Shown: positions 36,590 through 45,181, numbered from the stretch's first letter. The stretch: 64,000 bases of DNA from Lachnospiraceae bacterium (GCA_014804795.1 JAAUZC010000053.1:1-64000), one strand, 5' to 3'. The notes: a model not told the origin generated them from the sequence alone. Numbers and translations are program-made.

Positions 36590-37681
36590 ATGGAAGTTCG
36601 GATTGGAAAGGTAATTAAGGAGCTGAGAGGAAAAAACAGAGTGACGCAGGAGAGACTGGCGGAGCACATTGGTGTGACAGCACAATCTGTCAGCAAGTGG
36701 GAGGCCGGAGTCAATCTGCCGGATATCACGATGCTGTCAGGGATCGCATCTTATTTCGGTGTCACAGTGGACTATCTTTTATACGGGGAACCGGATGTCA
36801 CAGAGGATGAGATGCATATTTTAAACGAAGTGATAGAACGGAAGGGGCAAGGCGACATGGATGGTGCGATTGAGAAGCTGACTCATGGTGTTAAACTTTA
36901 TCCCAGAAATTATAGTATCATGCTGGAGTATGTAAGCTGTATATACAGGATGAGGAGGGAAGAAAGCTATAAGGACAGGGTGGAGAGCGCCATATTTTAC
37001 GCCAACAGGATCATATCCGAATCCGGAGACAGTCGGCTGGTATATCGTGCAAGGCATCTGTTATGCCTGCTCTACTGCGAGACAGACGCAGAAAAGGCAA
37101 GAAAGATTGCGGACAATCTGCCTGACATGCCGGTTTGCAGAAATCTGCTTTTAGAGCATATACTGAAAGGGGAAGAGCTGGGAAATCTGCGGGATGACAA
37201 TCTGGTGCTTTTCCTGTTTTATATCTGGAGCAGGCTGCAAAAGATGGCGCTCTCTGAGACACTGCCGACAACCGATCGTCTTCTGGCCTGTACCACGGGC
37301 GTCAAGCTTTGGGAGTTGTTTTTTTATGACGGCAGGATGGGATATTATCACGACAGGCCGGCGTGGGATTATGTGTGTATGACGGAAATCTATGCCGAAC
37401 AGGGAGAAAAGGAAAAAGCGCTGGCAAGCATGGAAAAGGCCATAGAGCATATCAAAATGTATAAAGAGAGCTGTCAAAGGGAAGTTTTTACGGAGTCGAT
37501 ATTCTGGTATGACAAGAGAGTGGGGAAAGGCGAGGAAGGCATCTGGAAAAAAGAGAAAATGGATCTTGGTTTTGTGAAACAGCTGGAAGAGCTGCTTCAG
37601 GGATCTTTGGGAGAACTGCTCTCACCGAAGGAGATTACCGAGGCAAAGAGTAGAATAGAAAGTTGCCGGAATTTTATTTAA
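36590..37681 (+). CDS. XRE-family regulator with C-terminal helical repeat domain
   Basis: 363 residues from ATG 36590, with TAGGAGAG just upstream; the frame open from 36557 has no site. Residues ~4-58 are a lambda-repressor-type helix-turn-helix (IKELRGKNRVTQERLAEHIG, VTAQSVSKWEAG). The remaining ~290 residues are helical with TPR-like spacing (DMDGAIEKLTHGVKLYPRN; EKEKALASMEKAIEHIKMYK), a layout used by peptide- or stress-sensing regulators. Two copies of a shared promoter with a CTGTT-AACAG type palindrome lie nearby (37695-37723 and 39793-39821, opposite strand) and are possible targets. Confidence 0.85.
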   Translation: MEVRIGKVIKELRGKNRVTQERLAEHIGVTAQSVSKWEAGVNLPDITMLSGIASYFGVTVDYLLYGEPDVTEDEMHILNEVIERKGQGDMDGAIEKLTHGVKLYPRNYSIMLEYVSCIYRMRREESYKDRVESAIFYANRIISESGDSRLVYRARHLLCLLYCETDAEKARKIADNLPDMPVCRNLLLEHILKGEELGNLRDDNLVLFLFYIWSRLQKMALSETLPTTDRLLACTTGVKLWELFFYDGRMGYYHDRPAWDYVCMTEIYAEQGEKEKALASMEKAIEHIKMYKESCQREVFTESIFWYDKRVGKGEEGIWKKEKMDLGFVKQLEELLQGSLGELLSPKEITEAKSRIESCRNFI

Positions 37682-37694
37682 CGCCCTTTTCTGA

Positions 37695-37723
37695 TTGTGT
37701 ACCCGTTAAAAACAGGTTATGAT
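37695..37723 (+). promoter_or_regulatory. Promoter copy A with imperfect palindrome in the spacer
   Basis: TTGTGT (37695-37700), 17 bp, TATGAT (37718-37723); the spacer contains CCGTTAAAAACAGG. The ~38-bp block is repeated in reverse orientation at 39793-39832. It drives the dead methyltransferase gene. Confidence 0.6.
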
Positions 37724-37757
37724 AGCACTGGAAAATCGGGAGTTAAGGAGATCGGGT

Positions 37758-37986
37758 ATGAAAATAACCAATAAAAATATAGATGGCGGAAAAGCTTTTG
37801 ATTGGGGGAAAACTTCTTTAGATTAGGCAAAGTTCCGTGACATTTACTCGTGAAAGCTGGAATGGAAGAATGAAAGCTTGTCGTGGTGTAGGTGCTTCAT
37901 TGACAGAAAAAGAAATTTTCTTATGGGAACAAGAAAAAGCCTTTAAATGTGAGGAGAAGGAAAATTTTGGCAGAAATGAGGGATAA
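37758..37986 (+). pseudogene. Class I SAM-dependent methyltransferase, internally deleted
   Basis: Starts correctly (AAGGAG, ATG 37758) with KNIDGGKAFDWGKTSLD. A TAG (37824-37826) then stands where a Tyr codon is expected, followed by AKFRDIY. After that the frame shifts and the sequence jumps to what looks like the C-terminal end of the same family: FTRESWNGRMKACRGVGAS, LTEKEIFLWEQE. The SAM-binding core is missing. The assignment to the family is from memory of its N-terminal and C-terminal patterns. Confidence 0.7.
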
Positions 37987-38055
37987 CCCCAATATAACAG
38001 TTAATGTGTCCCTTAAAAATCATCAAATCATGATTGAAAGCAGCGGAGGTACAAC

Positions 38056-38523
38056 ATGATTGAATTATATAGACCAATGATAGATGAACTGGGATTTAGA
38101 GAAAGCCTTATGGCTGATGAAAAAACTATGTCCTATAACCATGCCTGGGGAGGAACCATTCCATTTCCGGAAACTGAATGGGAGAAATGGTATCAACGCT
38201 GGCTTGAAAGTTCTGCGTTTCAACGGTATTATCGTTATTTATATGATACCGACATTAAAAATTTTGTGGGGGAGGTTGCTTATCATTATGATGAGGAGAG
38301 GAAAATCCACATTTGTGATGTGATTGTTCTGGCAAAATATAGGAATCATGGATTTGGCTCAACAGGCATCCGTTTACTTTGTGATGCAGCAAAAGAAAAT
38401 GGTATTTCGATACTGTATGATGACATCGCGGCGGATAATCCATCGTATAAATTATTTCTGAAAAACGGATTTGAGATTGACTATCAGGATGATACCGTAG
38501 TAATGGTCAAAAAGACTTTATAA
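38056..38523 (+). CDS. GNAT-family N-acetyltransferase
   Basis: 155 residues. Acetyl-CoA binding motif A is VIVLAKYRNHGFGSTGIRLL (Q/R-x-x-G-x-G/S as RNHGFG), followed by a DDIAADNPSYKLFLKNGFE motif B. GCGGAGG lies seven bases before ATG 38056. The substrate is unknown. It lies between the methyltransferase remnant and a convergent second GNAT gene. Confidence 0.85.
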   Translation: MIELYRPMIDELGFRESLMADEKTMSYNHAWGGTIPFPETEWEKWYQRWLESSAFQRYYRYLYDTDIKNFVGEVAYHYDEERKIHICDVIVLAKYRNHGFGSTGIRLLCDAAKENGISILYDDIAADNPSYKLFLKNGFEIDYQDDTVVMVKKTL

Positions 38524-38571
38524 CATTCCAGCCTTTTTATAACAGCTAATGCAGGTATATGCGCCCGGTTC

Positions 38572-39021
38572 TCACAGATTGATCCAGATACCCTCGTCGT
38601 GGATGCTGGCATTCTCCACCGCACGGTAAAACCGTTGAGCCTCATCGTTGGCGGCCATCAGGGCGATGAGCTGAGATGCTCCGGCCTGCTTCATCCGGCG
38701 GCGCAGTTCTGCAAGCAGAGCCTGGGCTGTCCCGGCGTGGCGGCTGCTTTTGACTACACAAATCCAGTCCAGATAACCGTTCACCGAGCCGTCGAATCGG
38801 CTGGCGAGGATAGAACCGTCGATGCGGCCTATCACTCGGCCGTTCTCACGGGCAAGCAGCGAGACAGCATTGGAAAACCGGGGATCATCAAAGCTGGCCT
38901 CAACCCGCTTCCTGTACGCTTCATCAATATCCCAATTGTAAAAGGGCTCCTCTTCCCGCAGGCGGCGCTCAAAGTCCATCACATCCGGAATCATCTCCCG
39001 GGTATAGTTTATAATTTCCAT
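38572..39021 (-). CDS. GNAT-family N-acetyltransferase
   Basis: 149 residues from ATG 39021 (GGAGGAG eight bases upstream); the frame opens six codons earlier with TTG, which is less likely. The acetyl-CoA loop is CVVKSSRHAGTAQALLAELR (R-H-A-G-T-A) and the C-terminal part is ANDEAQRFYRAVENA. Codon use is clearly richer in G+C than the 38056-38523 gene beside it, which suggests a different origin. Substrate unknown. Confidence 0.85.
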   Translation of the reverse strand: MEIINYTREMIPDVMDFERRLREEEPFYNWDIDEAYRKRVEASFDDPRFSNAVSLLARENGRVIGRIDGSILASRFDGSVNGYLDWICVVKSSRHAGTAQALLAELRRRMKQAGASQLIALMAANDEAQRFYRAVENASIHDEGIWINL

Positions 39022-39092
39022 TTCTATTGTCTCCTCCAATAAAGAAGCCTGATTTTTTAAGATTCTCAGTTCGTGTTAATGATTCCGCAAGC

Positions 39093-39172
39093 CGGAATTG
39101 ACCGAGCTGAAAGCGAGGGATACGAGCAAAAAGTGAAACGTTTGCGAGTTTGCCTTAAACTAATCAACAAAC
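39093..39172 (+). repeat. Left arm of a perfect 80-bp inverted repeat
   Basis: Identical to the reverse complement of 39700-39779. It begins CGGAATTGACCGAGCTGAAA and ends TAATCAACAAAC. The pair encloses exactly one gene (39187-39675). Confidence 0.95.
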
Positions 39173-39186
39173 GAAGAATTTGTGAA

Positions 39187-39675
39187 TTAAAAATCAACGG
39201 TAAATATAACCTGGTAATTTCCCTTTAGCGCGTTTTCATAAAAGGAAAGTATTTCTTCGCTCCAACCTAAAGTATGCTCTAATCCATCATCGTCTTTATA
39301 CCGAAAACTTTCATTCTCAATTTTCCAAAAATTATTTCGTATCAATTCCTGCAAATTGTTCTGGCGTAAATATTCAACTATTTTTTCTATATCATGCTGA
39401 TTTTTTAAGGTAATTACATCGTCATCCTCATCTACCAAAAATTCCCCGCCAAATACAATGTTCGTTGGAATCTTGTTTTCATCATTCCACTTACCATCTC
39501 CCAAGCAATACTGAATCCCTTCCCATGCCTTATCCAATTCACAACTGCGAGGCGTATCAAACAATTTTTCTTCAATTTCATTTAACATATAATCATATCG
39601 TTCTGCCATAGGCATGGATCGAAGTTTATTCACCTCACTGTCATCCAATGCATAGAGCATAGCTAATCTTGACAT
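39187..39675 (-). CDS. DUF1877 (YfbM-like) family protein
   Basis: 162 residues from ATG 39675, with GGGAGAGG just upstream; the TTG six codons earlier overlaps the site. Family-typical stretches: SRLAMLYALDDSEVNKL, DKAWEGIQYCLGD, IVFGGEFLVDEDDDVITLKN and the end GNYQVIFTVDF. Soluble, no catalytic motif known. It is the only gene inside a perfect 80-bp inverted repeat, and its transcript from the promoter at 39793-39821 would include both arms. Confidence 0.85.
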   Translation of the reverse strand: MSRLAMLYALDDSEVNKLRSMPMAERYDYMLNEIEEKLFDTPRSCELDKAWEGIQYCLGDGKWNDENKIPTNIVFGGEFLVDEDDDVITLKNQHDIEKIVEYLRQNNLQELIRNNFWKIENESFRYKDDDGLEHTLGWSEEILSFYENALKGNYQVIFTVDF

Positions 39676-39699
39676 AATGCCCTCTCCCTTCAAATTCCG

Positions 39700-39779
39700 G
39701 TTTGTTGATTAGTTTAAGGCAAACTCGCAAACGTTTCACTTTTTGCTCGTATCCCTCGCTTTCAGCTCGGTCAATTCCG
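39700..39779 (-). repeat. Right arm of the perfect 80-bp inverted repeat
   Basis: Reverse complement of 39093-39172 without a mismatch. It lies in the leader of the DUF1877 gene. A diverged third copy lies at 9431-9501. Confidence 0.95.
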
Positions 39780-39792
39780 ATTTGTTAGTGCA

Positions 39793-39821
39793 ATTATAAC
39801 CTGTTTTTAACAGATACACAA
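39793..39821 (-). promoter_or_regulatory. Promoter copy B for the DUF1877 gene
   Basis: Minus strand TTGTGT (39821-39816), 17 bp, TATAAT (39798-39793). The spacer holds a perfect palindrome CTGTT-TTT-AACAG (39801-39813). Nearly the same ~38 bp, inverted, occur at 37684-37723, which suggests a shared regulator. Confidence 0.65.
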
Positions 39822-39966
39822 TTCTGAAAAGGGAGAAATTTTTAGTAAAAACAGATTCTGCCTGCCCGTATTCCTTTGGTGTCCTTTTATATTGCGGCAT
39901 CGGGCTGGAAATCCGGCATTGTATGTGCTACAATGTGCATGATCATTATGACGGAGGGTTCAGATC

Positions 39967-40665
39967 ATGGAGTACCGTTTTGCCATCTGCGACGACAACG
40001 CAGACTATGCCAAATACATTGAAACTCTGGCCGTCCGGTGGGCCGGACAGACAGGGGTCCGGCTGGAAACGGAATGTTTCCCCTCAGCAGAGGCGTTTCT
40101 GTTTCGTTATGAGGAGAAGAAGGACTTCGATATCCTGCTGCTGGATATTGAAATGGCCGGCATGGATGGTGTGGAGTTGGCCCGGACCGTCCGAAGAGAC
40201 AATGAGGCGGTGCAGATCGTCTTTATCACCGGGTACGCCGACTATATCGCCGAAGGCTATGAGGTGTCGGCTCTCCACTATTTAGTGAAGCCGGTAAACG
40301 AGGAGAAGTTCTGTCAGGTGCTCACCCGCGCCGTCAGCCGTCTGGCCCGGAACGAGCCGTTTTTGACTATAGATATCCCCGGCGAGACTGTCCGGGTGCC
40401 TCTGCCGGAAATCCGTTATCTGGATGTGCGGCAGAACTATGTCACCATCCACGGCAGGCAGGATTACACCCTCAAACGTCCCCTGGCGGAGTTTGAGACC
40501 GTGCTGGATGGGAGGTTTTACCGGGTGGGACGCTCCTGTATTGTAAACCTGACCTGTATTCGCCGGGTGACCCGTACGGAAGTGGAACTGACTGGCGGCG
40601 AGCGCCTCCCCTTGCCACGGGGGCAGTATGAAAAGCTGAATCAGGCTATTATCCGGCAGATTTAG
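39967..40665 (+). CDS. LytTR-family response regulator
   Basis: 232 residues. The receiver domain has the acidic pair D9-D10 and phospho-acceptor D60 (DILLLDIEMAGMDG), then FITGYADYIAEGYEVSALHYLVKP. The C-terminal ~100 residues are a LytTR DNA-binding domain (IRYLDVRQNYVTIHG, FYRVGRSCIVNLTCIRRV). Such AgrA/ComE-type regulators bind direct repeats spaced two helical turns apart; a matching pair is found at 41347-41380. Codon use is G+C-rich, as in the next three genes. The kinase gene follows after 12 bp. Confidence 0.93.
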   Translation: MEYRFAICDDNADYAKYIETLAVRWAGQTGVRLETECFPSAEAFLFRYEEKKDFDILLLDIEMAGMDGVELARTVRRDNEAVQIVFITGYADYIAEGYEVSALHYLVKPVNEEKFCQVLTRAVSRLARNEPFLTIDIPGETVRVPLPEIRYLDVRQNYVTIHGRQDYTLKRPLAEFETVLDGRFYRVGRSCIVNLTCIRRVTRTEVELTGGERLPLPRGQYEKLNQAIIRQI

Positions 40666-40677
40666 GAGGACACATCT

Positions 40678-41346
40678 ATGAGACTGTTTGATCGCTTACT
40701 GGACAGGCGTCTGGCGGCGTACCAGCGGGAGCTGATCGAAATCCACTACGCTGAGGTGGAGAACATGTACCGCCAGATGCGGGGCTGGCGGCACGACTTG
40801 CGCAGCCACATCCAGACCATGAAGGCTCACGCCGCAAACGGCGACTGGGAAGCCGTGAACGCCTATCTGGACAATCTGGAGACCGACCTTTCCACCGTGG
40901 ACATGGTGGTAAAAACCGGAAATCCTATGGCGGACGCTATCCTTAACAGCAAGATTTCCCTGGCACGCGCCAAATGCATCCCCGTCCGGGCCGACGCCAA
41001 TATTCCTGTCACGCTGAACATTTCCGAACTGGATCTATGCGTCATTCTGGGAAACCTCTTCGACAACGCCATCGAAGCCAGCCTGACTCTGCCGGAGGCG
41101 GAACGGCTTATCCGAATCTATATTGACATGAAAGGGTCGCAATTATATATCTCCTTCACCAACTTCACCGCCTCCAAAAAGCAGCGGAAGTTTAGCGGCC
41201 GCTTCCTCACCACCAAGGGCGATGGCCACGGCTTCGGGCTGGTGCGCATGGACGCCATCGTCAAGCGTCTGGGCGGTTACCTCACCCGCAACAGCGAGGA
41301 TGGCGCGTTCACCACCGAAATCCTGTTGCCCATAGCGGATATTTGA
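40678..41346 (+). CDS. GHKL-type sensor histidine kinase lacking a sensor region
   Basis: 222 residues. The phospho-accepting helix (WRHDLRSHIQTMK, H39), N-box (NLFDNAIEASL) and G-box (GDGHGFGLVRM) are all present, as in the AgrC-like HPK10 group. The usual N-terminal 5-7 transmembrane helices are missing: the protein begins only ~38 residues before the histidine. AGGAGG precedes the ATG, and the gene is tightly linked to the LytTR gene, so this short form seems to be the real product. How it senses a signal is unclear; it might listen to the neighbouring ABC transporter. Confidence 0.88.
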   Translation: MRLFDRLLDRRLAAYQRELIEIHYAEVENMYRQMRGWRHDLRSHIQTMKAHAANGDWEAVNAYLDNLETDLSTVDMVVKTGNPMADAILNSKISLARAKCIPVRADANIPVTLNISELDLCVILGNLFDNAIEASLTLPEAERLIRIYIDMKGSQLYISFTNFTASKKQRKFSGRFLTTKGDGHGFGLVRMDAIVKRLGGYLTRNSEDGAFTTEILLPIADI

Positions 41347-41408
41347 CAATTCGTCCCCCAAAAACAACAATTCGTCCCCCGGATCACACAGCCGGGGGAC
41401 TTTATGCT
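41347..41408 (+). promoter_or_regulatory. Candidate LytTR sites, hairpin and promoter of the ABC exporter operon
   Basis: CAATTCGTCCCCC occurs twice, at 41347-41359 and 41368-41380, start-to-start 21 bp. GTCCCCCGG (41374-41382) / CCGGGGGAC (41392-41400) is an inverted repeat that may end the kinase transcript. TATGCT (41403-41408) could be the -10, with the second repeat directly ahead of the -35 position. Confidence 0.6.
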
Positions 41409-41431
41409 ATGCTGTCACCGAGGTGAAAAGT

Positions 41432-43249
41432 ATGAAAAATCCCAAACAGAAATCCTACAACATGTTACAAAACTGTGCGTTCATGATCGGGCGGGCTTTA
41501 AGGCACTGCAGGAGCGTCCTCTGGATCGCCCTGGGGATCATTGTATGCGGCGTGGGCAGCAGCCTGTTGGAGCTGTTCGTGATCCCGGCGGTGCTTAAGA
41601 CCGTGGAGCAGGGTGCGGGCCCGGATGAGCTTATCCGGATGATCCTGCGGTTCGCCCTGGGGCTGATCTTTGTCCGCAGTCTGCAAAGATATCTGGACCG
41701 GAACACCCTCTTCGGGCGCATCAAGGTGCGCACCGGACTGATCACAGAGTTACATTTGGTTGTCTGCCGGACTTCCTACCCCCACATCGAGGATCCGGAT
41801 TATCTCAGCAGAATGGAAAAGGCCAGCCGCTGCCTTGACAGCAATCAGGAGGCCGGAGAGGCCATCTGGAAGACGCTGACGGACCTGTTGACAAACATCA
41901 TCAGCTTTGTGATCTATATGTTGCTGCTGGCTCAGGTGGGACCGTGGGTTGTAGTGCTGTGTGTCGCGCTGTCTGCCGTGAGCTATTTTGCGGGGGAACG
42001 GCTGCGCTCCTGGCGGCATCGCCACCGGGAGAAGGAGGGCGAGCTGGATCACAAGCTGGGCTACATGATCGCCCGCAGCCAGGATACCAAACTGGCCAAG
42101 GACATCCGGATCTTCGGTCTTGCTCCCTGGCTCAATGAGCTGTACGACAAATATGCCCTCCTGTATCAGAATTTCTACGAAAAGAGTGAACGGCATTACC
42201 TGTGGGCGGACCTGCTGGACCTGGCTCTGGCGTTCCTTCGTAACGGTGCAGCCTACGGCCTGCTGATCGGGATGGCCCTGCGGGGAGAGCTGACGGCGGC
42301 GGAGTTCGTGTTGTACTTTTCGGCGGTCAGCGGTTTTGCCGGCTGGGTGACGGGCATTTTCTCCGGCCTGAGCACGCTCCATCAGAACAGTCTGGAGCTG
42401 TCCGCCATGCGGGAGTTTCTGGAGATACCGGAGATTTTCCGCTTTGAGGACGGGAAACCCCTGCCCATAAAGCCCGGCCATCTGTACGAGCTGGAGCTGC
42501 GGGACGTGAGTTTCCGCTATCCCGGGGCGGACCATGACACCCTGTCCCACGTGAACCTGACCATCCATCCCGGTGAGAAGCTGGCGGTGGTGGGCCGAAA
42601 CGGCGCGGGCAAGACCACCCTGATAAAACTCCTGTGCGGCCTCTATGACCCGACGGAGGGCCAGGTGCTGTTAGACGGTATGGATATTAGACAGTACGAC
42701 CGCCGGGATTACTACAGGCATTTCTCCGCCGTGTTCCAGCAGTTCTCCCTGTTGGCGGCCACGATGGCGGAGAATGTAGCCCAGACGGACGATATCGACC
42801 TGCCCCGGATGTGGGATTGTCTTGAACGGGCCGGTATCGCCGAGAAAATCCGCTCCCTCCCAAAGCAGGAGAACACTCAGCTTGGCAGGGAGGTGTATCT
42901 GGACGGCGTAGATCTCTCCGGCGGACAGATGCAGCGGCTGATGCTGGCCAGAGCCCTCTATAAGAACGCTCCGGTGGTAGTTCTGGACGAGCCCACTGCC
43001 GCCCTGGATCCCATTGCGGAGAGCGACCTGTATCAGAAGTACAGCGACCTGACGGGGAACTGCACCAGCGTGTATATTTCCCACCGGCTGGCTTCCACAA
43101 GGTTCTGTGACCGGGTGGTGCTGATCGAGAACGGCGGCATTGCCGAGGAGGGGACCCATGAAGAGCTTCTGGAGAAGGGCGGGCGGTACGCATACCTGTT
43201 CAACATTCAGAGCAAATACTATAAGGAAGGAGCGATGGAAGATGAATAA
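41432..43249 (+). CDS. ABC exporter half-transporter 1 (permease-ATPase fusion)
   Basis: 605 residues from ATG 41432 (GAGGTG six bases upstream). The N-terminal ~330 residues hold about six membrane helices of a type I exporter. The ATPase domain has Walker A GRNGAGKTTLI (about 388), signature DLSGGQMQRLMLARAL, Walker B VVVLDEPTAALD with the catalytic Glu, and the H-loop YISHRLAST. It overlaps the next gene by 8 bp, so the two should form a heterodimer. With a LytTR/GHKL pair upstream, export of, or defence against, a peptide is the likeliest job. Confidence 0.92.
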   Translation: MKNPKQKSYNMLQNCAFMIGRALRHCRSVLWIALGIIVCGVGSSLLELFVIPAVLKTVEQGAGPDELIRMILRFALGLIFVRSLQRYLDRNTLFGRIKVRTGLITELHLVVCRTSYPHIEDPDYLSRMEKASRCLDSNQEAGEAIWKTLTDLLTNIISFVIYMLLLAQVGPWVVVLCVALSAVSYFAGERLRSWRHRHREKEGELDHKLGYMIARSQDTKLAKDIRIFGLAPWLNELYDKYALLYQNFYEKSERHYLWADLLDLALAFLRNGAAYGLLIGMALRGELTAAEFVLYFSAVSGFAGWVTGIFSGLSTLHQNSLELSAMREFLEIPEIFRFEDGKPLPIKPGHLYELELRDVSFRYPGADHDTLSHVNLTIHPGEKLAVVGRNGAGKTTLIKLLCGLYDPTEGQVLLDGMDIRQYDRRDYYRHFSAVFQQFSLLAATMAENVAQTDDIDLPRMWDCLERAGIAEKIRSLPKQENTQLGREVYLDGVDLSGGQMQRLMLARALYKNAPVVVLDEPTAALDPIAESDLYQKYSDLTGNCTSVYISHRLASTRFCDRVVLIENGGIAEEGTHEELLEKGGRYAYLFNIQSKYYKEGAMEDE

Positions 43250-45137
43250 ACAGAAAGAGGAACGGCTGTCTTTCCGGGAGGCCATGGCCTACAGCCTGCG
43301 GGGCTTCCTGCTCTGGTGGAAGGCTGAGCCGAAGATCATCCTTTCCGGCGCGCTGCAGCGGGCAGTGACCGCCCTGGTTCCCTATCTGCCGCTGTACTTT
43401 ACGGCCCGGCTGGTGAACGCCATCGCAGCGGGCAGTGATCCGGGCGAAGTGTGGCAAATGCTGGCCCTGTTGTTGATCTCCACGGCGGCGGTGGGCGCGG
43501 TCCAGGCTGCAGTCAACTGTTGGGACAAAGTCATGCGCTACAGCCAGTGGCCCATCTGGAACCGGTTTTTCTTTGACAAACTGTTGTCCATGGATTTCTG
43601 TGATGTGGATGATCCCGGGACGCAGGATCTGATCAATGAGATCGGACAGGTCAGCAACTGGGCGGGCTGGGGGTTAAACCGGCTGTATGCACATTCCGCA
43701 GATCTGATAGGTGCGGTGTTCCGTATTCTGGGAGCTGTCGTGCTGTCGGTTAGCCTGTTCACCCTGCCGGTGCCTCAGGGAAGTACGTTAGTCTGGCTGA
43801 ATCATCCGCTGTGTCTTGCGGGGATGGCCGCGCTGATGATTCTCTCCGTGCTGGCGGCCTCCGCGCTGGCCAACAAGGCCAATTCCTATTGGGCGAATCA
43901 TGACGGTACGGCGGGCAATCGGTTATTCGGCTTCTATGGCTTTGTTGCCATGAAAGACCGTTTCCGGGGGACGGATATCCGTGTCTACGGGCAGGACAAA
44001 TCTATCGAGAAAGGAGCCATGGAAATGCTGGACGGTAAGGATGGCTTCGGCATAAATTCCGGCATTGCCGGGGCCGCCAGAGGCCCCATGGGCATCTGCC
44101 TGGGGGCGTCGGCGGCTGTGTCCCAAGCATTCACCGGGGTGATCTACCTCTTTGCGGGACTGAAAGCTCTGGGCGGAGCCTTCGGGGTTGGCTCCATCAC
44201 TCAGTATGTAGGCGCACTGGCAGGGCTGGCTCAGGGTATCACTTCTCTGTTGGAGAATATCGGGGATCTGCGGGCTAACGCCGAATTCCTGCGGCCCACC
44301 TATGCGTTGTTGGACATCCCCAACAGTATGTATCAGGGCAGTCTCACCACCGAGAAGCGCTCCGACCGGAAGTATGAGATCGAATTCCGGGACGTTTCCT
44401 TCAAGTATCCGGGGACGGAGACCTGGGCTCTGCGGCATGTGAATATGAAGTTCCGGGTGGGTGAACGTCTGGCGGTGGTAGGTGAGAACGGCTCCGGCAA
44501 GACCACCTTCATCAAGCTGCTCTGTCGCCTCTACGATCCCACTGAGGGCACGATCCTTCTCAACGGCATCGATATCCGCAAGTACCGGTATGACGACTAT
44601 CTGGCGCTGTTTTCCGTTGTGTTTCAGGACTTCCGGCTTCTGGCTCAGCCCCTGGGGCAGAACGTAGCCGCAGCGATTGATTATGATCGTGAGCGGGCGG
44701 CGCAGTGTCTGGAGAAGGCGGGCTTTGGGGACAGACTGGCGAGTCTGCCCAAGGGGCTGGATACCTGTCTGTACCGGGATTTTGAGGACGACGGCGTGGA
44801 GATTTCCGGTGGCGAGGCGCAGAAGATCGCGCTGGCGAGAGTGCTGTACCAGGACGCGCCGTTTATTGTGCTGGACGAACCAACCGCCGCGCTGGACCCC
44901 GAGGCTGAGGCCGAGGTTTACACCAAGTTCAACGACATCGTGGAGGACAAAACCGCTATCTATATCAGCCATCGGCTGTCCTCCTGCCGGTTCTGCGATG
45001 AGATCGCTGTGTTTGATCATGGACAGGTGGTGCAGCAGGGAATCCATGACACTTTGGTGGAGAAGGAGGGGAAATACCAGACCCTCTGGGAGGCCCAGGC
45101 GCAGTACTATCAAAAAAGGAGGAGTAAGTATCCTTGA
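43242..45137 (+). CDS. ABC exporter half-transporter 2 (permease-ATPase fusion)
   Basis: 631 residues from ATG 43242, which overlaps the end of the first half. Six predicted membrane helices precede the nucleotide-binding domain: Walker A GENGSGKTTFIKLL (about 413), signature EISGGEAQKIALARVL, Walker B FIVLDEPTAALD, H-loop ISHRLSSC. Both halves keep the Walker B glutamate, so neither site is obviously degenerate. Substrate unknown; no precursor-peptide gene or C39 peptidase domain is visible. Confidence 0.92.
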   Translation: MNKQKEERLSFREAMAYSLRGFLLWWKAEPKIILSGALQRAVTALVPYLPLYFTARLVNAIAAGSDPGEVWQMLALLLISTAAVGAVQAAVNCWDKVMRYSQWPIWNRFFFDKLLSMDFCDVDDPGTQDLINEIGQVSNWAGWGLNRLYAHSADLIGAVFRILGAVVLSVSLFTLPVPQGSTLVWLNHPLCLAGMAALMILSVLAASALANKANSYWANHDGTAGNRLFGFYGFVAMKDRFRGTDIRVYGQDKSIEKGAMEMLDGKDGFGINSGIAGAARGPMGICLGASAAVSQAFTGVIYLFAGLKALGGAFGVGSITQYVGALAGLAQGITSLLENIGDLRANAEFLRPTYALLDIPNSMYQGSLTTEKRSDRKYEIEFRDVSFKYPGTETWALRHVNMKFRVGERLAVVGENGSGKTTFIKLLCRLYDPTEGTILLNGIDIRKYRYDDYLALFSVVFQDFRLLAQPLGQNVAAAIDYDRERAAQCLEKAGFGDRLASLPKGLDTCLYRDFEDDGVEISGGEAQKIALARVLYQDAPFIVLDEPTAALDPEAEAEVYTKFNDIVEDKTAIYISHRLSSCRFCDEIAVFDHGQVVQQGIHDTLVEKEGKYQTLWEAQAQYYQKRRSKYP

Positions 45138-45181
45138 CAATGGTTTTAGAAAGAGGCTTTTGATGCTTTATAATAAGTGTA

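Noticed and set aside
39092-39172. Possible insertion-sequence end
   Set aside because: There is no transposase in the unit and no clear target duplication outside the 80-bp arms, so I call it only an inverted-repeat-bounded cargo unit.
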